This document shows, one piece after another, positions 57,206 to 64,000 of a DNA stretch of 64,000 nt. Within the stretch, counting starts at the first letter, position 1; every line of letters starts with the position of its first letter. This DNA is from Lachnospiraceae bacterium. GTDB lineage: Bacteria > Bacillota > Clostridia > Lachnospirales > Lachnospiraceae. The notes beneath the pieces are model-generated. The model was not told where the DNA came from, searched no databases, and saw only the letters and a program-made list of their open reading frames with translations. The stretch spans positions 1-64,000 of the forward strand of contig JALEWA010000004.1 of assembly GCA_022788085.1 (NCBI GenBank), read 5' to 3'. The position numbers were made by a program, and so were the translations under genes.

Positions 57206-58618
57206 TTAGTATGTCAGTTCCGGATACTTCTCTACTACTGCTTTATAGAATAAATCCTTTGCTTCATCTAAGGTTGCGTTACCTTCGAAGTAATTCTTCA
57301 TTGCTCTCTGGAACTCTTCATTACATCCCTGATCGTAAGCAGAGAGATTGCTTAAATCAAGTTCCTCTACACCTGCACAGTACATTCCTAATGGATTCTG
57401 TCCACCCAGAACAGCACTTGCATAGCTTGCATCTGTTGACATAGCATCCATAGCAGGCTTATTGTTTACAAAGTCATCATCCTGTACAACAATGTCCTTC
57501 ATAATTGCTTCATCACAAGTAAGCTTTAACATAATGTCTTTGATTGTTGCCGCATTATCTGTTCCTGCTGCTGCACAAATCCATGTACCGCCCCAAAAGA
57601 ATCCCTGTGGTCCTTCTGTTGCTGCCCAGCCGCCCTGGTTACCAATACTTCCTTCCTGATCTGCTGCCATACAGAAGTTGATTAACCAAGCTGGTCCAAA
57701 GTAGCTGAATACCTTTCCTTCCGGATAGAAGCCCTTTGACCAGTCATCACTCCAAATGTCATGTGTTCCGACTTCACCGGCATCTACTAATTCCTTAGAA
57801 ATTTCAACCCACTTCATAATGTTTTCATCTATGTTGATTTTTCCATCTACAACCCACTTTGATGTAACATTGTTAGAATATACACGATATGCATCATTTG
57901 CAGAAGAGTTAATCTGATAGCCTGCTGCCTTTAATTCATCTGCTGTTGCCTTGTATGTATCCCAGTCAGCTACTTTCTTCTGTACTTCTGCCGGTTCGTC
58001 TGTTCCAAATACTTCCTTGGCAATTTCACGGCTATAGAACATAACGCCCGGACATCCCTGCCATGAAAGCCCCTTTAATACGCCATTGCTGTCTGTAACG
58101 ATATCTTTTGTATACTGATACTGATTTGCTGTATCTGCATCTGTAATACCTAAATCAGCGATTGGCATTGTCGCATCTGAATCTACATACTTTAATGCAT
58201 AGTCTGCTTCGATTAAGAATAAATCAACCTTTTCATCTGTTGAAGCATTAGCCTGATTGAGCAATGCTTCATCAAGGTTATTCTGATAAGCATTATCTGC
58301 GTTTGGAGTAATGTTCCAAACAACCTGTACATCACCGATCGTACCATGTGTAGCATCTACTTCTGTATATCCGGGATAATGTGCCTTTACACGTCTCTGG
58401 AACTCATCATTCCAACAGTAAACATTTAATACCTTTCCTTCTTCTGCTGCCTCGGTAACGGTATTGTCTGCTGCTGTCGTGTTGTCAGCTTCCTTTTCTG
58501 TTGTTGTTCCTGCCTCTGTAGCAGTTGTTGTACCTGCTGCTTCCTTGTTACCACATCCGGTAACCATTCCTGCAACCATTGTTACTGCAAGTAAAGTACT
58601 TAATACTTTTCTTTTCAT
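57206..58618 (-). CDS. Extracellular sugar-binding lipoprotein of the ABC transporter
   Basis: Lipobox 'VAGMVTGC', Thr/Ala/Glu-rich linker, solute-binding fold. Confidence 0.93.
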   Translation of the reverse strand: MKRKVLSTLLAVTMVAGMVTGCGNKEAAGTTTATEAGTTTEKEADNTTAADNTVTEAAEEGKVLNVYCWNDEFQRRVKAHYPGYTEVDATHGTIGDVQVVWNITPNADNAYQNNLDEALLNQANASTDEKVDLFLIEADYALKYVDSDATMPIADLGITDADTANQYQYTKDIVTDSNGVLKGLSWQGCPGVMFYSREIAKEVFGTDEPAEVQKKVADWDTYKATADELKAAGYQINSSANDAYRVYSNNVTSKWVVDGKINIDENIMKWVEISKELVDAGEVGTHDIWSDDWSKGFYPEGKVFSYFGPAWLINFCMAADQEGSIGNQGGWAATEGPQGFFWGGTWICAAAGTDNAATIKDIMLKLTCDEAIMKDIVVQDDDFVNNKPAMDAMSTDASYASAVLGGQNPLGMYCAGVEELDLSNLSAYDQGCNEEFQRAMKNYFEGNATLDEAKDLFYKAVVEKYPELTY

Positions 58619-58745
58619 CTTTAATTCCTCCCTTAAATATTGGTAAGATGTTTTGCTTTACATGACCTATTATAGCTATATACATGTTCGCATTATATTA
58701 AATTGATTGAAAAAATATCAAATTCATGTCCTACATTTTTTATTC

Positions 58746-61160
58746 TTATGACATGATTACTTCAACCTCTGTTTTTGCTTCCAGCAGACTTTCAGGAAGG
58801 TAATTTCCTTCTACTTCCCTGCCATTTACAATCAGCTTCTTAACACCGGATTCTACATGTCCCGGATTCTTTACAAGAATATGCAAGTGCTTACCCCTGA
58901 ACTCCTTGTTGATTTCAACATTATCCCATTCTCTTGGAATAGAAGGCGCAATCTTTAAGCCATAAAAGTCAGGACGCATTCCTAAGATACCTTCCACGCA
59001 GCCTACCATAATGGTAGATGCTGTACCTGTCAGCCAATGTACATGGGAACGTCCAAAGTATGGGCTGTGCTTTCCTTCTGTGAACTGTCCATAGCAATAT
59101 GGTTCAAGAACACGTACTTCTGCCTTATCATTCTGCGCTGCAGGAGCATTCTCCATAAAGTAGTTAAATGCTCTTTCACCATGGCCAAGCAATGCTTCCG
59201 CAAGAATCAGCCAGCCTTGTGACTGTGAGAAGATACCTGCATTTTCCTTCGTACCTGCATTATAGATTACTGCAAGTGCACCATCGAATGCTTCTGTATG
59301 GTATGGAGGATCCATAAGAATTGCTCCATATGCTGTATTTAACTTCGTAAATACATTCTCCATAGCTATTTGGGCCTGTTCTTTGGTTGCAAAACCACTG
59401 ATTACACTCCAGCTTTGCGGATTCAACCACATATTAGCCTCTTTATCTGTTCTACGTCCGATTGCTTCGCCTTCTTCTGTATATCCACGAATAAATCTAT
59501 CTTCATTCCAGCAAGTCTCTTCTATGATTTCACGAAGATTCTTCTGGCTTTCTTCAAGGTACCGGATGTAATCGGTATCTTTCTTATATTCTGCAAACTG
59601 CTTCAAAATGGTCATGGCATAATAGAACTGAAGAGCAACGAATGCAGACTCTCCATTCTTGCCAAGTCTGAGACAGTCATTCCAGTCTGCATATAAACCT
59701 GCAGGCATACCATGCGGTCCCAGATGATTCATGGAGAAATCAATAGCACGTTTTAAATGTTCATATACAGTTCCTTCATCTTTATTGGCAAAAGGAATTA
59801 CTTCATCAATAAAAGCAAGATTTCCTGTTTCAGAAATATATTTGTAAACGGTTGGGAATAACCATAATGCATCATCTGCTCTATAGGCAGGATGTCCTGT
59901 TTCTTTTACATAGGAAGCATCATCCGGTGTATCCTCATGTCCCGGATTATGAGTAAACTTAACAAGTGGAAGTCCTCCACCATTGTTTACCTGCGCAGAG
60001 AGCATGAAACGAATCTTCTCCACAGCCATCTCCGGTGCCAGGTGAATAATACCCTGAATATCCTGAACCGTATCACGATATCCATATCCGTTTCTTAATC
60101 CGCAGTAGATAAAGGACGCTGCCCTTGACCAGATAAATGTCATAAAACAGTTGTATGCATTCCATGTATTAATCATGGTGTTGAATTCGGAACTTGGTGT
60201 CTTTATCTGGAAACGGGAGAACTTTCCATGCCAGAAGGAAATCAGTTCTTCTAATTCCTTTGCACATGCCTGTCCGGGATTCTCATAATTCCTCATGATT
60301 TCGGCAGCTTCCTCATCATATTTCATACCTAATACAAATGCGACAGACTTCGTCTCACCCGGCTGTAAGGTTATTTTTGCAGAAAGAGCACCACACCCAT
60401 TTCCGCTATAGTTAAGCTCATTACTAAGTTCACCCTTCTCTACACCAACGGGATTTCCATATCCATGATATCTTCCTATGAACTTTTCCTTATCACCACA
60501 GTAAGAAGAAACTTCTGCACCACATAAGCCAAAGAAACGCTCAACTACAATTTTCTCATCAACCTCCTTGCCTTCCTCAAGTCCGTCAAGATTACCGTGA
60601 ATCAACTGTCTGATGCGATTCTCATGAAATACAGTTCTTGTAATGAACTGTGAATACTGTAAATTAACCTGATCCTGTTCATAGTTGCTGTTATTCGTAA
60701 ACTCTGCATATCCTGTAATGGTAAGACTTCTTACTTGATCAGAGTTATTGGTTACTGTAAGATTCCATACTTCATAGGATTTATCAAGCGGAACATAATA
60801 GAGTGCTTCGGAATGGATTCCGCTATAATCTGCAAGCATCTTCGTATATGCCATACCATGATGGCATTCACTCTTATAGCTCTCTAAATCCTTTCCTACC
60901 GGCTGCCACGATGCTGACCAGTAATCCTTACTGTCATTATCACGAAGATAGATATATCTTCCCGGCTGGTCAAAGTTATTAAATACATATCTTAATATCC
61001 TTCCGTTTGCACCGGATTTTGCAAAGCTGTAACCACCTGCATTATTCGATATGATTGCACCATACTCAGGCGAACCAAGATAGTTCGCCCAAGGTGCCGG
61101 TGTATCCGGTCTGGTAATTACATATTCTCTTTTTGCGTCATCAAAATAACCATATTGCAT
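58746..61160 (-). CDS. GH94 cellobiose phosphorylase-like enzyme
   Basis: 'MQYGYFDDAKREYVITRPDTPAPWANYLGSPEYGAIISNNAGGYSF', 'LYADWNDCLRLG' catalytic Asp region. Confidence 0.92.
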   Translation of the reverse strand: MQYGYFDDAKREYVITRPDTPAPWANYLGSPEYGAIISNNAGGYSFAKSGANGRILRYVFNNFDQPGRYIYLRDNDSKDYWSASWQPVGKDLESYKSECHHGMAYTKMLADYSGIHSEALYYVPLDKSYEVWNLTVTNNSDQVRSLTITGYAEFTNNSNYEQDQVNLQYSQFITRTVFHENRIRQLIHGNLDGLEEGKEVDEKIVVERFFGLCGAEVSSYCGDKEKFIGRYHGYGNPVGVEKGELSNELNYSGNGCGALSAKITLQPGETKSVAFVLGMKYDEEAAEIMRNYENPGQACAKELEELISFWHGKFSRFQIKTPSSEFNTMINTWNAYNCFMTFIWSRAASFIYCGLRNGYGYRDTVQDIQGIIHLAPEMAVEKIRFMLSAQVNNGGGLPLVKFTHNPGHEDTPDDASYVKETGHPAYRADDALWLFPTVYKYISETGNLAFIDEVIPFANKDEGTVYEHLKRAIDFSMNHLGPHGMPAGLYADWNDCLRLGKNGESAFVALQFYYAMTILKQFAEYKKDTDYIRYLEESQKNLREIIEETCWNEDRFIRGYTEEGEAIGRRTDKEANMWLNPQSWSVISGFATKEQAQIAMENVFTKLNTAYGAILMDPPYHTEAFDGALAVIYNAGTKENAGIFSQSQGWLILAEALLGHGERAFNYFMENAPAAQNDKAEVRVLEPYCYGQFTEGKHSPYFGRSHVHWLTGTASTIMVGCVEGILGMRPDFYGLKIAPSIPREWDNVEINKEFRGKHLHILVKNPGHVESGVKKLIVNGREVEGNYLPESLLEAKTEVEVIMS

Positions 61161-61186
61161 ATTTTGTTTCTCCTTTATATAAAACT

Positions 61187-64000
61187 TTATTCGTTACCTG
61201 ATTCTTCTTCGGAACCTTCTTCTGTTTTTGCATCAAGCTGCTTGGTTTCATTCTTTTCCTTCTTAGATTCCTCTTCATATACATTTGTTTCATCCTCAGA
61301 AGATGTCTCGTTCTTTGCTTCTTCTAAGGCAGAGGTATCTTCCTTTTGATCTGTAGCTTTTTTGTCTTCAGAAGTTACGTCCTCTGATGTATTTTCTTCC
61401 AATGACTCCTCTTCTTCCAATGTCAGTTCCTCTGATGTAGTCTCTTCTTCCGATGTCAATTCCTCTTCATAAGCTGTTGCTTCATCAAGAATCATCTCTA
61501 ATTCTTTCTTATTATTTATTTTGCGTGCCTGATATGTAGATACCTGGTTCAAACTGATATCATCAATTTCAATAGTAGATGTAGGGGTATCCTTTCCATC
61601 CATGATTCCCATCGACAGTACAAAGGTAATATTTGTATCTGTTTCTTTATCAATATACAGAGGTATTACTACTTTCTTCTCTTCATCCTTTGCAAGTTCA
61701 ATATCAGCTCCGCCATACCAGTCATAGGTTTCTGTGAGTAAAGCTGCCTTTACCGTTCGTGCTTCATCAGATTTCAATTTCAGGCATAACTCATAGTTCT
61801 TTCCGTTTTCCAGAGTCAGTCCTGACTGCTTTAACTGTATATGCCATTCCTGCTCACCTACATTTGTGATGCGATATACTGCCTTACCATCCTCAAAGCT
61901 TGCTGTTGCTTCTCCCGGTGCTGTAATGGCATTAATCCAATTATCAGCTCCCTTAGAAAAGTCTCCATTTACCAACAGACCATCCTTATTACCCTCTTCG
62001 TCCTTATTATCCTGTTTTGTCTGTTTTTTGATGCTGATATCATCAATCTCTATGGTAGATGCAGGGGTATCCTTTCCATCAATGATTCCCATCGACAATA
62101 CAAAGGTAATGTTCGTATCTGTCTCCTTATCAACAGAAATCGTTACATTTACTTCCTTTTCCTCATTCTGCTTTAAGTCAATATCTGCTCCACCGTACCA
62201 ATCATAAGTCTCTGTAAGTAAAGCTGCCTTGATTGTTCTTGCTTTGTCAGATTTCACCTTGAAACTTAGCTCGTAAGTACTTCCCTTTTCCAAAGTCAGA
62301 CCAGACTGTTTAAGCTGTACATTCCAATCTGCAGTTCCTACGTTCTTTATCTGATATACTGCCCTGCCATCTTCAAAACTTACATCTGCCTCGCCCGGAG
62401 CAGTAATTGCATTTTCCCAATTCTCCTGTCCCTTGGTAAAATCTCCATTTTGTATCAGTTCATCTCCTACAGGCTTCTCAGACTGCTTAGGTTCTTCTGT
62501 TTCTTCCAAAGTAATATTATCAATGAAAACGGTATGCTTATCTGTAATGCGTTTTCCGTTTACAGCACCCATAGATATACTCAGGATAGTCTGCTCGTCC
62601 GTATCATTCTTCATCTTGAATACATGCTCATACGTCTGATAATCACTACTTACATCAATCTTCTGAGTTCCTGAATACGGTATCCAGTTATCGTCACCAG
62701 ATCCATCTCTTTGTAAAGCATACATAATCGTACGATCCAAATTGGATTTCGCATCAAAAGTAATCTTGTACCACTTACCCTCTTCCAGCTTAATATTGTT
62801 CTGCTTGAGCTGGATCATCCAATCCTGATCGCCTGTATCCTCAATAGTGAATCCCATAGCAGCATTTTCTGTTAACTCGTCAACGCCATAGGATGCCTTG
62901 GCAGATTCATTGATATATGCTTCATAGCCAACCATACCGTTAACAAAATCGCCATTCACAATCATTCCATCTTCCTGAATACGCACGTTGTCAATGTAGG
63001 TTGTACCTGATACACCTAATAAGAACTCCAAATCAGTTCCCTTCAAGCTGCTGTCAGTATCAAATACAAAGCTGTATGTCTTTTTCTCTTTCGAAATTGC
63101 TACGTTAAAGGTCTTTCCTGCCAGTCTTACCTTAATATTCTTTGTCTCATTACCATAAGCATCAAAAGTAAATTTATATGTCTTTCCACCAGAAAGAGCT
63201 ATGGGTGACTGTTTTAAAATTACATCTTCCAGAGCTGTTACTGTTGATGGTACTTCTGCCTTAAATTCTCTTAACAGATTCACATTTGATACAGATAACT
63301 TAGCGCCTTCACATTGATTCTTAGTCTCCCAGTAATCCATACGACCTGCTCCTTCATTGAAGGAACCGTTATATACATAATTTCCATCCGGTAATACACT
63401 CTTTGCCTCATCCTTGAGTGTGATCTTCTCAACCTTTTCCACACGTACATTGTCGATATGTACCGTAGCAGTTGATTTCTGGTTGCCAAGATTGAACTCT
63501 ACCCTGCCATTCGCATCACTGTCTGCTGTCATATCAAATTCAAAGCTGTAACTCTTTGGCTGTGTTGTCAGATTGATTTTGGTATCTGCAAAATATCTGC
63601 TATAATTCAAATCCGGTGCAGTAACACTTGTAATCAGAGTTCTTGCTTCATCAGCATATGCATCAAAGGACAATTTGTACTTCCAGCCCTTTTCAAAAGG
63701 AACACTTCCCTGAACCATCTGAATACTGTAATCAGCCGTTCCTTCCTTTTCTGTCTTAATCTGTAATTCCTCATCCGCAACCTCTGCTGTTCCTACACCG
63801 CCAAGCACCGTGAGAAACTCCCAGTCTTTTCCATCACTCAGCGACTCCTTTTTTGAGAAATCACCGTTATTCAGATAATTTCCTGTCTTATCAGGGTCTC
63901 TGAGCACTACTTCTGTAACAGGCTTCTTTACATTTTCATCGTATTCGTCCTTTTGATAAACTCTGACATAATCTACAACAAGTCTTGCATTCTCTTCAAA
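61187..64000 (-). CDS. Large secreted glycanase: C-terminal end of a GH16-like domain, five CBM4/9-like modules and an acidic tail; partial, continues past right edge
   Basis: Frame is open to 64000; upstream of the ORF-track GTG it reads 'FEENARLVVDYVRVYQKDEYDENVKKPVTEV' (GH16-like end). Repeated 'NGDFSxGxxxW...LTLExGxxYELxxKxKSDxARTxKAALLTETYDWYGG...IDDISL' modules. Confidence 0.82.
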   Translation of the reverse strand, partial: FEENARLVVDYVRVYQKDEYDENVKKPVTEVVLRDPDKTGNYLNNGDFSKKESLSDGKDWEFLTVLGGVGTAEVADEELQIKTEKEGTADYSIQMVQGSVPFEKGWKYKLSFDAYADEARTLITSVTAPDLNYSRYFADTKINLTTQPKSYSFEFDMTADSDANGRVEFNLGNQKSTATVHIDNVRVEKVEKITLKDEAKSVLPDGNYVYNGSFNEGAGRMDYWETKNQCEGAKLSVSNVNLLREFKAEVPSTVTALEDVILKQSPIALSGGKTYKFTFDAYGNETKNIKVRLAGKTFNVAISKEKKTYSFVFDTDSSLKGTDLEFLLGVSGTTYIDNVRIQEDGMIVNGDFVNGMVGYEAYINESAKASYGVDELTENAAMGFTIEDTGDQDWMIQLKQNNIKLEEGKWYKITFDAKSNLDRTIMYALQRDGSGDDNWIPYSGTQKIDVSSDYQTYEHVFKMKNDTDEQTILSISMGAVNGKRITDKHTVFIDNITLEETEEPKQSEKPVGDELIQNGDFTKGQENWENAITAPGEADVSFEDGRAVYQIKNVGTADWNVQLKQSGLTLEKGSTYELSFKVKSDKARTIKAALLTETYDWYGGADIDLKQNEEKEVNVTISVDKETDTNITFVLSMGIIDGKDTPASTIEIDDISIKKQTKQDNKDEEGNKDGLLVNGDFSKGADNWINAITAPGEATASFEDGKAVYRITNVGEQEWHIQLKQSGLTLENGKNYELCLKLKSDEARTVKAALLTETYDWYGGADIELAKDEEKKVVIPLYIDKETDTNITFVLSMGIMDGKDTPTSTIEIDDISLNQVSTYQARKINNKKELEMILDEATAYEEELTSEEETTSEELTLEEEESLEENTSEDVTSEDKKATDQKEDTSALEEAKNETSSEDETNVYEEESKKEKNETKQLDAKTEEGSEEESGNE

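Overview
The 64 kb window looks like a chromosome segment from a spore-forming Lachnospiraceae-type Firmicute. This placement is inferred from gene content and style, not from a search. There are no rRNA, tRNA, CRISPR or transposase signals that I can support. Recognisable blocks: (1) an SBP-VWA fusion protein at the left edge; (2) glycogen phosphorylase with a LacI regulator, and GlgX; (3) CheY, a degenerate BcsA-like GT2/PilZ protein and a class B sortase; (4) kduI, a LacI regulator and uxaC for hexuronate use; (5) a DHH phosphoesterase, GH2 and ROK kinase; (6) two paralogous DUF4358-MBOAT-DHHW cassettes on opposite strands, one led by an SGNH hydrolase, flanking spore-coat-like genes and degV; (7) a 1631-aa GLUG/coiled-coil/B-repeat surface protein overlapping an MMPL/RND exporter gene; (8) a GH35-GH74-GH31 gene row in which GH35 and GH31 are internally deleted or frameshifted, followed by a YbaK/ProX remnant; (9) a hybrid histidine kinase; (10) an [FeFe]-hydrogenase operon with a NuoF/GltD-like fusion and a DUF4422 protein; (11) two EAL proteins with degenerate GGDEF domains; (12) a beta-glucan locus with a GH16-CBM protein, GH94 and an ABC transporter. 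The main candidates for new biology are the twin acylation cassettes, the nested surface protein with its MMPL partner, the pseudo-BcsA/sortase/CheY cluster, and the clustered internal gene deletions at 36.4-42.6 kb. Domain calls come from reading the supplied translations; no database search was run.
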